A DNA stretch of 64,000 nucleotides from positions 7,373,001 through 7,437,000 of the forward strand of contig NZ_CP040094.1 of the NCBI RefSeq assembly GCF_013343235.1. The letters run 5' to 3'. This document shows positions 53,703 through 62,884 of the stretch, in pieces. The position numbers and the translations under genes are program-made. The DNA is from Nostoc sp. TCL240-02. Its GTDB lineage: Bacteria; Cyanobacteriota; Cyanobacteriia; Cyanobacteriales; Nostocaceae. The notes beneath the pieces were generated by a model. That model did no database searches, was not told where the DNA came from, and saw nothing but the letters and a program-made list of their open reading frames with translations. The number at the start of each line of letters is the position of its first letter. Within the stretch, counting starts at the first letter, position 1.

Positions 53703-54326
53703 TCATCTTCTAGTACGTCTTAACTGGCGCTTGAATATCCAGAAAACAAATGCTAGAACCAAACCGCCAAGTACGATTTTGGATACAGGAGCAAGGTACT
53801 TGTCCACAAGTTCGTACTGACTACCCAATATGTATCCTGAGTATGTTAGCAAACCCACCCAAGCCGCGCTACCTACTGTTGTGTAAAACAAAAATGGTAG
53901 CAAGGGCATATTGCCGATCCCTGCGGGAACAGAAATCAAGGTGCGGATTCCTGGTACAAGACGACCTATTAATACTGCTTTTTTACCTTGTCGGTCAAAC
54001 CACTTTTTGGCCTTGGTAATATCTTTACTGGATATAGCCAGCCATTTGCCATACTTGTCAGCCCAAGCTTTCAAACGAGTTTCACCCAAAAACTTACCTG
54101 GATAGTACCAAATAAGTGCGCCCAATACAGAACCCAAAAGTCCTGCGAAAAACACACCAATGATATTTAGCTTTGCCCCTCCTGGTTGATATGGACTTGC
54201 TGTAAATCCAGCCAGTGGCATAATCAATTCTGAAGGAATTGGGGGAAAAAGGTTCTCTAGGAACATTAGTAGGGCGATTCCCCAATAGCCAAAATAGTTG
54301 ATAGTGTTAGTTATCCATTCAAGCAT
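53703..54326 (-). CDS. DedA family membrane protein
   Basis: This 207-residue inner-membrane protein is of the DedA/VTT family, linked to lipid scrambling and envelope homeostasis. Blocks: MFLENLFPPIPSELIMPLAG, GSVLGALIWYYPGKFLGE, WFDRQGKKAVLIGRLVPGIR and SVPAGIGNMPLLPFLFYTTV with the conserved Arg/Pro/Gly residues. About five hydrophobic segments. The chosen ATG (54326) follows TCAGGAATTGACTCA; the frame extends 30 codons further to a TTG at 54416, which would add an atypical N-terminus. A single-gene unit; the 450-nt upstream spacer contains a hairpin repeat. Confidence 0.92.
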   Translation of the reverse strand: MLEWITNTINYFGYWGIALLMFLENLFPPIPSELIMPLAGFTASPYQPGGAKLNIIGVFFAGLLGSVLGALIWYYPGKFLGETRLKAWADKYGKWLAISSKDITKAKKWFDRQGKKAVLIGRLVPGIRTLISVPAGIGNMPLLPFLFYTTVGSAAWVGLLTYSGYILGSQYELVDKYLAPVSKIVLGGLVLAFVFWIFKRQLRRTRR

Positions 54327-54614
54327 TGAGTCAATTCCTGAAATTGCTGCACTAGTCTTGTTACTAAGATTGAGGCTTAGTTTTTTAAAAGAATTATCCC
54401 CGCTTGCTAGAGCCAAGGTAACTGGGTTGCACTAACAGTTGCATCGCAACTTAAAAATAGAGGAAGACAAGTGGAAGCTAGGAGATTGTTTCATTAATTT
54501 GGAGGGTTAGAAAAGTTCGTAAGTAGCTCTAACCTTTGAAATTGAGCGATAAATCGCTCACCACGAACCTTACAAAATTAATGAAAGGAGCCACTGAGTT
54601 TTGTTTTCTAATTT

Positions 54615-54663
54615 TTTAGATCCCCCTTAGTCAGCCTTGTAAAAAGACTAGGGAGGATCTAAA
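54615..54663. repeat. Foldback hairpin related to the 6774 element
   Basis: TTTAGATCCCCCTTAGTC and GACTAGGGAGGATCTAAA pair at 16 of 18 positions around a 13-nt loop. It lies downstream of the Gfo/Idh gene on the minus strand and may end its transcript. A run of CCCCCTCAT units at 54748-54770 adjoins that gene's stop. The remaining spacer 54327-54778 has no gene. Confidence 0.65.
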
Positions 54664-54778
54664 GACTTGATGGCAAATTTAAAAACATACTCTAGGGTTT
54701 TCTTCTGAGTTGGTGATTGGGGGGGAGTAGGGAGAAAATTTTACCTTGTCCCCCTCATCCCCCTCATCCCCTCTTCTT

Positions 54779-55885
54779 CTAGGCTGTCGGGGTCAGTGAT
54801 TGTACTCTTGGTTCCGATTGCCAGTCTAATGGATTCCAAACTCGATCTTCCAGCGCCATCTGTTCAATTAAACTTGCCAGCCTCAGCGCTTTGAGAGCTT
54901 GTTCACCACCTACTGAGGGTTGATTACCACCGTGTACACAGTTAACAAAATGTTCTAATTCCGCACTTAGAGGTTGAATATTGCTGGTGTAGACTTTTTC
55001 AATCACACCATCTTGCCTGTAAAGTACTTGTCGGTGGTCGGTGAGAGAATTGGCAGGCGTTTGTCGGTGAATCAAGATTTCATTTTTGAGAAAATCTGCC
55101 TCAGTAAATGAATTTTTGCAATGGGCGACAATCCGGCGAATTTTTCGGTGAGTGACTTTACTGGCAGTCAGAGTAGCAACAATACCATTGGCAAACCCCA
55201 AAGTGGCAGTTACGTAATCTAAATAACCAGAGTCTAAGGAGCGAGTACCGCTAGCAGTCAATTTTGTGACTGGGGAAGCAGCTAATTCCAAAAGTAGGTC
55301 GATGTCATGGATCATTAAATCCAGCACAACCGAAACATCGTTTGCCCGATCTGAGTAAGGACTCATTCTGTGGGCTTCTAGCGCCAGCAATTCCTCGGTT
55401 TTCAGAACTTGGCTCAGTTCTTTAAAAGCTGGGTTGAAACGCTCAATATGACCTACTTGCAGGATACACTGAGACTCTGCCGCCGCATTTACTAGAGACT
55501 CTGCCTCAGAAATACTGGCTGCGATGGGTTTTTCAATCAAAACATGAATTCCCGCTAGCAGACAGCTAATGCCCACGGCATAGTGCAGACGGGTGGGAAC
55601 AGCTACACAAACTGCTTCCACAAGGGGTAGCAGGTCACAGTAATCTTCAAAAAAACGCACCTTGTACTTGCTGGCAGTTTCTAATCCTCGTTCGACGTTA
55701 ATATCTGCCACTCCAACCAGTTCAACATCTTTCATTGAACTCAGCACGCGAGCGTGGTGTTGTCCCATGTTACCCACTCCAATCACGCCTATGCGGATCG
55801 GTCGTGGCTGGTTGCGCTGTGTATATAGATTCGGTTCTGCCACTGACATGCTATCTTGCACTATTATTCTCTCCTCAACCACCAA
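54779..55885 (-). CDS. Gfo/Idh/MocA family oxidoreductase
   Basis: This 368-residue NAD(P)-dependent enzyme has the N-terminal Rossmann fold IRIGVIGVGNMGQHHARVLS, VELVGVADINVERG and the family motif HVLIEKPIAASISEAE (EKP catalytic Lys). The C-terminal domain has the substrate-facing GHIERFNPAF and HDIDLLLELA. This group includes sugar and UDP-sugar 3-dehydrogenases and scyllo-inositol dehydrogenases. The sequence here (VGHIERFNPA, MIHDIDLLLEL) is closest, by eye, to enzymes acting on UDP-N-acetyl sugars or inositols, not further resolved. The first 25 residues before IRIG are an extension. A single-gene unit. Confidence 0.85.
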   Translation of the reverse strand: MVVEERIIVQDSMSVAEPNLYTQRNQPRPIRIGVIGVGNMGQHHARVLSSMKDVELVGVADINVERGLETASKYKVRFFEDYCDLLPLVEAVCVAVPTRLHYAVGISCLLAGIHVLIEKPIAASISEAESLVNAAAESQCILQVGHIERFNPAFKELSQVLKTEELLALEAHRMSPYSDRANDVSVVLDLMIHDIDLLLELAASPVTKLTASGTRSLDSGYLDYVTATLGFANGIVATLTASKVTHRKIRRIVAHCKNSFTEADFLKNEILIHRQTPANSLTDHRQVLYRQDGVIEKVYTSNIQPLSAELEHFVNCVHGGNQPSVGGEQALKALRLASLIEQMALEDRVWNPLDWQSEPRVQSLTPTA

Positions 55886-56528
55886 ATTTAGAGACGCTAC
55901 GGCCGTTGGCGTTTATACTCGAAAGCCAGTTACGATCCGTCTAAAACCATCCAGATGGTAACATAGAGCCTATGTTTATGAAGAATTTCAAAGTTTGCGA
56001 TCGGTTCCCGTAATCCAAACATCTTTTGTATAGATAGTTCGGGTTGGTTTTTGATTTTGCACTTTCTACAAAAAATATATGTCTTTTTATTAACTTTAAA
56101 ACATTCAGTAAGACTTAAGTGTAAATTCTCCAAAGTTTTCAGGGTCAGCTTCCTTGGTTCGGACTTCTCTCTGGGATACCGTTAGGTAATTAGTTACTGA
56201 GAGCAATATCCAATTGACAACACTAAAATTACAAAATAGTCAAAAATAACACTTAAGCTTTTTTCAAAAAAATTATCAGGAATTATTATCACTGTTTAAC
56301 GGAAAAGATTTTTGTATGATTATTTGCAGTAGCTACGGTAGAAACATATTCTTGCAAAGAAACAAGCTACTAGCAGCGTCTCGTAGAGAAGATATCACAG
56401 CACTTTTTGAGAGAGACTTGTGTGGCTTTGCCATCACTAAGAGACGTTTAGGAAGCTTTTTGGCATTGCTTCCTGGCATCTTGTTAAGGTGTAATTTGGC
56501 GATTTAAAATTCAAAATTTGCAATCGAG
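55886..56528. other. Spacer with repeat pieces and no convincing gene
   Basis: The 55890-55915 piece (AGACGCTACGGCCGTTGGCG) and 56371-56392 (GCAGCGTCTCGTAGAGAAGA) are short dispersed repeats. A 63-codon frame on the plus strand at 56316 runs through the second repeat and has no protein-like features, so it is not called. The 3' end gives queC its promoter region. Confidence 0.5.
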
Positions 56529-57203
56529 ATGAAAGCTGTAATTCTGTTATCTGGGGGATTGGACTCTTCCACAATTCTGTATAAAGCTAAGGCTGATGGC
56601 TGTGAATGTCATGCTATTTCCTTTGATTACCAGCAGCGACACCGACGAGAGTTACAGTCAGCCCTGACTGTCGCTAAAAAGGCTGCGATCGCAAAACATC
56701 AAGTAGTGAATTTTGATTTACGGCAATGGGGAGGTTCTGCACTTACCGATGATGCGATTGATCTACCCCAAGAGCGATCGCTGGATGAAATGTCTCAAAA
56801 TATTCCTGTGACTTATGTTCCGGCTCGGAATACCATTTTTTTAAGCTTTGCTCTTGGCTACGCCGAAACGATCGCGGCTGAACGTGTCTATATCGGTGTC
56901 AACGCCTTAGATTACTCAGGATATCCTGACTGTCGCCCCGACTATATCCAAGCAATGCAGGAAGTTTTTCGTCTGGGAACCAAACAAGGGCGTGAGGGAC
57001 AACCAATTAATATTGTTGCACCTCTAATCAACTTGAAAAAAACCGAAATCATCCAACTAGGGAATCAATTGGGAGTTCCTTGGGAGCTAACTTGGTCTTG
57101 CTATGCAGGTGATGATGTCGCCTGCGGTGTATGTGATTCTTGTCGCTTGCGGTTGGCAGCTTTTGCCGAATTGGGACTCGTTGATCCACTGGTGTATGCT
57201 TAG
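56529..57203 (+). CDS. queC: 7-cyano-7-deazaguanine synthase
   Basis: This 224-residue ATP-dependent enzyme converts CDG to preQ0 in queuosine synthesis. The PP-loop is LLSGGLDSSTILYKAKA (SGGLDSS at 8-14), then CHAISFDYQQRHRRELQSA and VPARNTIFLSFALGYAE. A zinc site near the end has four cysteines (WSCYAGDDVACGVCDSCRLR). Length is normal and all motifs are intact. A single gene here; other queuosine genes are not in the window. A G/C-rich repeat follows the stop by 2 nt. Confidence 0.96.
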   Translation: MKAVILLSGGLDSSTILYKAKADGCECHAISFDYQQRHRRELQSALTVAKKAAIAKHQVVNFDLRQWGGSALTDDAIDLPQERSLDEMSQNIPVTYVPARNTIFLSFALGYAETIAAERVYIGVNALDYSGYPDCRPDYIQAMQEVFRLGTKQGREGQPINIVAPLINLKKTEIIQLGNQLGVPWELTWSCYAGDDVACGVCDSCRLRLAAFAELGLVDPLVYA

Positions 57204-57204
57204 T

Positions 57205-57334
57205 GGGGCATTGGGCATTGAACATGAAGAAGAGACAAGGGAGACAAAGAAGAGGGGGGAGACAAGAGAGAGACTTGTTCAATAATTCCCCCTTGTCTTC
57301 CTGCCTCCCCTACTCCTTACTCCCCTGCTCCTCC
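57205..57334. repeat. G/C-rich dispersed repeat, copy B
   Basis: It is nearly identical, in inverted orientation, to 58742-58856 (GGGCATTGGGCATTGAAC, AAGAAGAGACAAGGGAGACA, GACTTGTTCAATAATTCCCC and so on), except for an 18-nt internal duplication here. Its end encodes the last residues of the CNNM gene. Confidence 0.85.
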
Positions 57335-58714
57335 CGCTTCCTCCAAGCGTCGCAGTTGAATTTGATGCAGGCGTGGTCCAACAATTGATACCACAGTGAA
57401 TTCAAGATTTTCATAATAGAAGATTTCACCAATGGCCGGAATTTTCTGTAACTGATACAACAGAAAGCCTCCTAGTGTTTGATATTCTCTGGTCAGGGGC
57501 AAATTGAGATGCAAAACCTCGTTGAGGTCTTCGAGGTTGATTTGTGCCTGCACCAAAAATTTCTGCTCATCTAACATCTGAATCAGTAAGTCGTCACTGC
57601 TTTCAGGTTCGCTTGCATCGCCGATGATTTCGGCAATGACATCTTTGATTGTCACGAGTCCCACAGTCCCGCCAAATTCATTTACTACCATGACCATAGC
57701 GGGTTTCTCTTGCTGCATCATGGGCAAAAGTTCACTTAAGGGCGTGTGTTCTGGAACAAACCGGGCGGGACGCATCCAAGGTTGGATCTGTGTCTCTAAA
57801 CTGAGCTTTCCCACAGCTAAAGGTTGTGCCAAATCTTTAAAATAAACAATGCCGCGAACATCGTCTAAAGATTCACCAATCACGGGGTAGCGTGAGTAAC
57901 CAGTATCAGCCATTTCTCTAAGTAATATCTGGAAGGTAGCATCTTTTGGCAGCGTGATAATACTGGTACGGGGGATCATCACATCTTGGGCCATGACATC
58001 CCCAAACTCAAAGACATTATTGAGCAGTTCTCGTTCCGCACGCTGTAAACCAGTAGATCCCCATTCTGTAGAGATAATCAGTTGCAATTCTTCAGGAGTT
58101 ACAGGCGGCCGCCAGCCTTGACCTGTGTATTGGATACCAAAAATCCGCAATAAAAAACGAGTTGATTGGTTGAGAATCCAGATGAAGGGGCCAAAAAAAC
58201 GCACGATCGCTTTTACCGAAGGCCCCAAAAACCTCGCTAGCTGTTCTGAGTAAAGCATGGCTAAGGATTTGGGACATAGTTCTCCGACCACAATTTGCAA
58301 ATAGGCAATTAAGAAAAAAGCGATGGGAATTGATAGGGAGTGGGCAAGGAAGTTAGTCATCCCACTAGGTAAAGGCCAGGATCTTAACCAGGCATTCACC
58401 AGCACAACAATTGTGCTTTCGCCAATCCATCCCAGCGCCAAACTAGAAAGGGTAATGCCTAACTGAGTGGTAGATAGTAGTCGATCAATACTACGTTGTA
58501 GCATTTCCACAGCGATCGCTGGAATATCCCCAGCCTTAACTAGCTGGTGAATACGCGATCGCCGTACGCTCACCATCGAAAATTCCGCCGTCACAAAAAA
58601 GGCATTTATGGCAATCAGTAGTAGCACTGACAACAACCGCAGCGCCACATCCGTCCAAATCAAATTAGGAAAACCACTCACTGCCAAAGCTCGTGTAAAA
58701 CTCACGCCCTCCAT
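57317..58714 (-). CDS. CNNM/CorC (hemolysin C-like) membrane protein
   Basis: This 465-residue protein begins with a DUF21/CNNM membrane domain of about four helices (LLSVLLLIAINAFFVTAEFS; TQLGITLSSLALGWIGESTI; LSIPIAFFLIAYLQIVVGEL; IVRFFGPFIWILNQSTRFLL). A CBS pair follows (DVMIPRTSIITLPKDATFQI; IQPWMRPARFVPEHTPLSEL), then the CorC/HlyC domain (VNEFGGTVGLVTIKDVIAEI). Such proteins are linked to magnesium efflux or homeostasis. The ATG at 58714 gives the usual length. The gene is bracketed by inverted copies of a G/C-rich repeat, and the last residues (GGAGE) are encoded by the left copy. Confidence 0.9.
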   Translation of the reverse strand: MEGVSFTRALAVSGFPNLIWTDVALRLLSVLLLIAINAFFVTAEFSMVSVRRSRIHQLVKAGDIPAIAVEMLQRSIDRLLSTTQLGITLSSLALGWIGESTIVVLVNAWLRSWPLPSGMTNFLAHSLSIPIAFFLIAYLQIVVGELCPKSLAMLYSEQLARFLGPSVKAIVRFFGPFIWILNQSTRFLLRIFGIQYTGQGWRPPVTPEELQLIISTEWGSTGLQRAERELLNNVFEFGDVMAQDVMIPRTSIITLPKDATFQILLREMADTGYSRYPVIGESLDDVRGIVYFKDLAQPLAVGKLSLETQIQPWMRPARFVPEHTPLSELLPMMQQEKPAMVMVVNEFGGTVGLVTIKDVIAEIIGDASEPESSDDLLIQMLDEQKFLVQAQINLEDLNEVLHLNLPLTREYQTLGGFLLYQLQKIPAIGEIFYYENLEFTVVSIVGPRLHQIQLRRLEEAGGAGE

Positions 58715-58734
58715 TTAGGGGAAATGGGGAATAG

Positions 58735-58885
58735 GGAAGAAGCAAGGGAGCAGGGAGCAGGGGAGCAGGGGAGGCAGGAAGACAAGGGGGAATTATTGAA
58801 CAAGTCTCTCTCTTGTCTCCCTTGTCTCTTCTTCATGTTCAATGCCCAATGCCCAATTCCCAATTCCCAATTCCCAATTCCCATC
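58735..58885. repeat. G/C-rich dispersed repeat, copy C, with CCCAATT heptamers
   Basis: GGAGCAGGG units, GGCAGGAAGACAAGGGGGAA, TTGAACAAGTCTCTCTCTTG and CTTCATGTTCAATGCCCA, followed by four CCCAATT heptamers (58852-58880). Inverted to copy B, direct to copy A at 18291. Confidence 0.85.
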
Positions 58886-58892
58886 TACCTTT

Positions 58893-59594
58893 CTACCTTT
58901 CTACAGGAATATTCGATGCCTCTAGCTTCAATTGTTGAGCAGGATAATCAGTAAGAGCAAGTGATATTTTCTTGACATCATCAAGTAAAGCTGTGGGAAT
59001 GCTCACTGTACCTGAAAATGCTGGGCCATTGACAGGCAATTCTGTTGGCAAACCCTCTGTACTAGCACTTAGGGTTCGTCCTTTATCATCGGTAACATCT
59101 AAAAAACTATACAGGAAACGCACAGAATCCTTACCTTTGTTCTGCATTTTCACTTTCAGTAGCAAGTCACCACCAGAGTAGCGAGCAGATTGCACAGTCA
59201 TAGTTACACCCTGACTTTGAGCAGTAACTGGAAAGCCTGGTAAGGGTTTTTCTTCAATCACTTCTGGAGGTTTTTCCTCTGGCTTCTGCTTGCTGCTATT
59301 GGTTTCTTCGTCATCTTCCTCTAGCTTTTCCGATTTAGCAGCCTTGGTCTTACCATCAATTCGCGCCTTGACAACTTTCAGAATCTCTTCCTCTTTTAAT
59401 AGCACTAGCCCTCCCTGTTGAGAGGCATTTGCTTTATTGCTGGCAAATTTGGTTGTGGGACGACCATCGGGTGCGGTAACGCCTTTAAGTGCTGAACTCC
59501 CCAGTTCAAACCCCAAAAACGCGCTCACAGAACCTGCCCCCATCATCAGGATTAACAAAATCAAAGTAAGAAGTACAGTAGAATTTATTTTCAT
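58893..59594 (-). CDS. Membrane-anchored cyanobacterial protein, unknown
   Basis: This 233-residue protein, from the ATG at 59594, has a hydrophobic N-terminus (STVLLTLILLILMMGAGSVS) that could be a signal or an anchor. The next region, about residues 35-120, is charged with Lys/Glu stretches (KSEKLEEDDEETNSSKQKPE). The C-terminal part (about 130-230) is beta-rich (VTMTVQSARYSGGDLLLKVK; GPAFSGTVSIPTALLDDV), like an Ig-type or DUF4352-like domain. It is probably surface or periplasmic. The frame extends upstream to 59657, but the ATG with its hydrophobic core is the better start. No known function. Confidence 0.65.
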   Translation of the reverse strand: MKINSTVLLTLILLILMMGAGSVSAFLGFELGSSALKGVTAPDGRPTTKFASNKANASQQGGLVLLKEEEILKVVKARIDGKTKAAKSEKLEEDDEETNSSKQKPEEKPPEVIEEKPLPGFPVTAQSQGVTMTVQSARYSGGDLLLKVKMQNKGKDSVRFLYSFLDVTDDKGRTLSASTEGLPTELPVNGPAFSGTVSIPTALLDDVKKISLALTDYPAQQLKLEASNIPVER

Positions 59595-59887
59595 TGCTGA
59601 TAAGCGATCGCATAAGAATGCTGGGCTATTTAAGAATATTGAAGCTTTTGACCTCAATCCTTAAAGGAACTTAATCAATATTAGTCTCTACTATTTCATG
59701 ATTAAATTATGTAGTATAAAAATTTGGTAAACTAGTGTCCAGTATTCACACGTGGTAAATTTATGCTATAATTAGGGAATTGGCTAAAATCAGTGAATGA
59801 AGTATTTTCCTCACTCTAAAATTAGCAAATAAAAAGGTTGACTTAAAAAGTCAAAATAATTGGCTCGTAGGAATGCGACCAAAACAA

Positions 59888-59960
59888 GCGCCTTTGGCCG
59901 ATTGGGGAGGCAACGAACTCATAATTCGTCTTCAGGCTGGTTCGATTCCAGCAGGGCGCA
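59888..59960 (+). tRNA. tRNA with CAU anticodon (elongator Met or Ile2)
   Basis: A cloverleaf can be drawn: acceptor GCGCCTT/AGGGCGC with discriminator A, D-stem GCC/GGC, anticodon arm ACGAA-CTCATAA-TTCGT, T-arm GCTGG-TTCGATT-CCAGC. The anticodon is CAT. The G1-C72 pair excludes the initiator. Elongator Met and lysidine-modified Ile2 share this anticodon and are not separated here; the arm layout leans towards Ile2. Confidence 0.9.
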
Positions 59961-60090
59961 CTGAATCATCAAAAAGTAGTAATAGGGGGTATGGGGCATT
60001 GGGTATGAGCAGTTGTACTGAGCATTGCTGAAGTGTTGGTGAGTAATTATTGTCCTTTGCTCCCCACTCCCCAGTCCCCACTCGCTAATC

Positions 60091-60525
60091 TTACCGAGGT
60101 GGTAAAGTTTCGAACCTGAATTCAGTTCCTACTTTGAGTTTGTTGCCATTCAAACGAGGGGACATGATCAGCGATGTATCATAAGGATTTGGTAAATCAG
60201 GGGTGCGAAGATAAGGATCGTTACCAACTTGCTGAGTCAAGACATCATGATATAAAGTGTTAACCAACTCAGCATCGCGGGCAATTTCATTTTCTGGGAA
60301 GGAACCACCGAAACTAGAACCAGATCCTAGAAGTGAGTCTACCTGACGCTTGAGGCTGCCATTTTCGTAGAAATTGCGATCGTGACTAAAAAAAGCTCGT
60401 TCAAATACATCACTTGTGGTTTCAGTTCTGGGGGTTTCGGTTTGGGCAAATGCAACTGAGGGAAAAGCAATACTAGCAGCAAGCAGCACCAATAAACCAC
60501 CAAAGGTTTTAAATTTTATACACAC
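60091..60525 (-). CDS. Small exported protein, unknown
   Basis: This 144-residue protein has a signal peptide (IKFKTFGGLLVLLAASIAFP) with cleavage at AFA before QTETPRTETT. The mature part is Ser/Asn/Pro-rich with no cysteine, has acidic and basic patches (ERAFFSHDRNFYENGSLKRQ; IARDAELVNTLYHDVL), and ends in strands (NGNKLKVGTEFRFETLPPR). It resembles a conserved cyanobacterial exported protein without assigned function. A single-gene unit divergent from pyrE with about 106 nt between, so they may share promoter space. Confidence 0.65.
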   Translation of the reverse strand: MCIKFKTFGGLLVLLAASIAFPSVAFAQTETPRTETTSDVFERAFFSHDRNFYENGSLKRQVDSLLGSGSSFGGSFPENEIARDAELVNTLYHDVLTQQVGNDPYLRTPDLPNPYDTSLIMSPRLNGNKLKVGTEFRFETLPPR

Positions 60526-60631
60526 GTTTCTGACTCCTCAATTTTCCTTTTGGGCGAATCTTAATTTATGCTTAAGTTCAGAACTCTGATGAGTTCAACC
60601 TTTGGTGTAGCACAACTTTTAATGTTTTGTA

Positions 60632-61255
60632 ATGACGTATCCTACTGAAACTCTTACCCACTCAGATATTTGGGCAACCACTGCTGATTTGACAACCTTG
60701 CGCCACAAGCTACTAGATTTATTTTCTCAACGGGCTTATCAAGAGGGTGATTTTGTTCTCGCTTCTGGGTTACGTAGTTCTTATTATGTCAATAAGATGC
60801 AGGTAACACTCCACCCCCAAGGAGCTTTAGCTGTTGGACGATTGTTATTTCCTTTACTACCTGTAGATACTCAGGCTGTAGCAGGTTTAACGATGGGGGC
60901 TGACCCAATGGTGACAGCAGTGAGTATAGTTTCTGTTTATGAAAACCGACCCATACCAGCGCTGATTATTCGCAAGGAAGCCAAGGGTTATGGGACGAAA
61001 GCTTATATAGAAGGCCCCACTTTACCAGAAGGTGCAAAAGTAGTAGTTTTGGAAGATGTGGTGACAACTGGGCAATCTGCTCTAAAAGCGGTTGAACGTC
61101 TTAAAGATGCAGGTTATACCGTAAATCAAATAATTTCCCTAGTAGACCGACAACAAGGTGGAGGTGAGTTGTATCAGTCAGCTGGGTTAAGGTTTGAAAC
61201 TTTATTTTCGATTCAGGAAGTTCAGGAACGCTACCAACAACTAGCGAATTCATGA
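60632..61255 (+). CDS. pyrE: Orotate phosphoribosyltransferase
   Basis: This 207-residue enzyme of UMP synthesis joins orotate and PRPP. FVLASGLRSSYYVNKMQVTL and AGLTMGADPMVTAV come first, then PALIIRKEAKGYGTKAYIEG, with the PRPP loop VVVLEDVVTTGQSALKAVER. Length is normal. The N-terminal 20 residues (TYPTETLTHSDIWATTADLT) are longer than in E. coli, as often in cyanobacteria. A strong terminator follows the stop by about 60 nt. Confidence 0.96.
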   Translation: MTYPTETLTHSDIWATTADLTTLRHKLLDLFSQRAYQEGDFVLASGLRSSYYVNKMQVTLHPQGALAVGRLLFPLLPVDTQAVAGLTMGADPMVTAVSIVSVYENRPIPALIIRKEAKGYGTKAYIEGPTLPEGAKVVVLEDVVTTGQSALKAVERLKDAGYTVNQIISLVDRQQGGGELYQSAGLRFETLFSIQEVQERYQQLANS

Positions 61256-61313
61256 ATATTTCAACATATTACGATTTAGTTAGATGCTAAAAATATTCAT
61301 GTAATTTAAAGCC

Positions 61314-61338
61314 GAAACCCCCGCATTTGGGGGATTTT
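61314..61338 (+). terminator. Rho-independent terminator after pyrE
   Basis: AAACCCCCGCATTTGGGGGA followed by TTTT: a C5/G5 stem with a short loop and a T-run on the plus strand. It lies between pyrE and the oppositely oriented tRNA-Thr gene. Confidence 0.75.
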
Positions 61339-61345
61339 CCGTTAA

Positions 61346-61417
61346 AGCCAGCAGCGGGATTTGAACTCGCGACCTTCCGATTACAAGTCGGATGCACTAC
61401 CACTGTGCTATGCTGGC
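61346..61417 (-). tRNA. tRNA-Thr(UGU)
   Basis: The minus strand gives acceptor GCCAGCA/TGCTGGC with discriminator T, D-arm AGCACAGTGGTAGTGC, anticodon arm TCCGA-CTTGTAA-TCGGA and T-arm GCGAG-TTCAAAT-CCCGC. The anticodon TGT decodes Thr. No CCA is encoded. Confidence 0.95.
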
Positions 61418-61761
61418 AATTTTACTGATTACTCTAAGTAGCAACCACAATTTCCTATTGTACCATAATCAATTTATTTGTCTAGCTGTAATTGCTAAAA
61501 AATATCTACTTCTCCAGAAATAAGGCTAGAAGACTAGAGATTTGCACCTAGACAGTTTAGTTGGCGTTGCAATTGTGATGAAACAGAAACAAATCTGCGA
61601 TCGCAATCACTGATAAAGTTAATAAATTAATATTCATACCAAAAGCTAACTCAAATCCTGGGCTGAAAGCAAAAATATCTCGTCAGTTCCAAAACTGGAT
61701 TTTCTTAGCACAGCTGAATAAAGGGACAGAAATATATAATTATTTTTTACAGATTACAAGC
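61418..61761. other. Spacer upstream of argF
   Basis: AT-rich with one HIP1 site (about 61598). No recognisable gene, repeat or operator; it includes the promoters of the tRNA-Thr gene (minus strand) and argF. Confidence 0.5.
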
Positions 61762-62682
61762 ATGGCAGCATTGCTCGGACGAGATTTATTAAGTCTAGCG
61801 GACATCAGTTCTACGGAACTTCAAGAACTCCTGCAATTGGCAACTCAACTTAAATCACAGCAGTTGAAGTTGCAGTGTAATAAAGTTTTGGGGTTGTTGT
61901 TCTCCAAAGCTTCAACTCGCACACGGGTAAGTTTTACCGTGGCGATGTACCAATTGGGTGGACAGGTAATCGATCTCAACCCTAATGTCACTCAAGTTAG
62001 TCGCGGGGAACCTTTACAGGATACGGCGCGGGTGTTAGACCGATATCTGGATATTTTGGCAATTCGCACTTTTGCCCAACAGGATTTGGAAACTTTTGCT
62101 CACTATGCCAAGATTCCGGTAATTAATGCGCTTACTGATGCAGAACATCCTTGTCAGGTATTAGCTGATTTATTGACGATTCAAGAAAGCTTTAACAGCC
62201 TTGCTGGGTTAACTTTAACCTACGTGGGTGATGGCAATAATATGGCTAATTCTCTGATGTTGGGCTGTGCTTTGGTAGGGATGAATGTCAGAATTGCTAC
62301 TCCTAGCGGATATGAGCCAGATTCTAAGATTGTAGAACAAGCAAGAGCGATCGCTAATAACAAAACGGAAGTCTTTGTCACTCATGATCCAGAATTAGCA
62401 GCTAAGGGTTCTACTGTACTTTATACTGATGTCTGGGCAAGTATGGGGCAAGAATCTGAAGCCAATAATCGGATGCCAATTTTTCAGCCTTACCAAATTT
62501 CGGAACAGCTATTGAGTCTTGCTGATCCAGAGGCAATTGTTTTACACTGCTTACCAGCCCATCGTGGTGAAGAAATTACTGAGGCAGTTATTGAAGGTTC
62601 TCAATCAAAAGTTTGGGAACAGGCAGAAAATCGCTTACACGCTCAAAAAGCTTTGCTTGCGAGTATCTTAGGGGCGGAATGA
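61762..62682 (+). CDS. argF: Ornithine carbamoyltransferase
   Basis: This 306-residue enzyme makes citrulline from ornithine and carbamoyl phosphate in arginine synthesis. The carbamoyl-phosphate loop is STRTR at 51-55 (FSKASTRTRVSFTV), HPCQ appears in DAEHPCQVLADLLTIQE, the ornithine motif is present in DVWASMGQE, and the catalytic HCLPAHRGEEI block follows. Length is normal. Cyanobacterial arginine synthesis is controlled via PII and NAGK, and glnB lies some 20 kb away. A palindromic repeat follows the stop. Confidence 0.96.
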   Translation: MAALLGRDLLSLADISSTELQELLQLATQLKSQQLKLQCNKVLGLLFSKASTRTRVSFTVAMYQLGGQVIDLNPNVTQVSRGEPLQDTARVLDRYLDILAIRTFAQQDLETFAHYAKIPVINALTDAEHPCQVLADLLTIQESFNSLAGLTLTYVGDGNNMANSLMLGCALVGMNVRIATPSGYEPDSKIVEQARAIANNKTEVFVTHDPELAAKGSTVLYTDVWASMGQESEANNRMPIFQPYQISEQLLSLADPEAIVLHCLPAHRGEEITEAVIEGSQSKVWEQAENRLHAQKALLASILGAE

Positions 62683-62701
62683 AAGGAGTTAGGAATTAGG
62701 A

Positions 62702-62734
62702 GTACAGACGAGACGTGATTAATCGCTTCTGTAC
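62702..62734. repeat. Palindromic repeat after argF
   Basis: Arms GTACAGA and TCTGTAC surround GTGATTAATCGC. It is a degenerate member of the family at 42127 and 10674, again at a gene end. Confidence 0.6.
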
Positions 62735-62884
62735 AAAAGTTAGGAGTCAGAATAGCTAGTGTGCAATTGGCTCCTAACTACTTGCTGGTAAAAAATCCGA
62801 AATAAATTGGTAAAAGAAAAGAGAATATTCTTACTTTTGCCTTTCATAATTTTTACTTTTCTCTTGTTATAGGGAGTTTTTTGT

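Noticed and set aside
56316..56507. 63-codon plus-strand frame upstream of queC
   Set aside because: It runs through a short dispersed repeat, has no family likeness and no ribosome-binding site.
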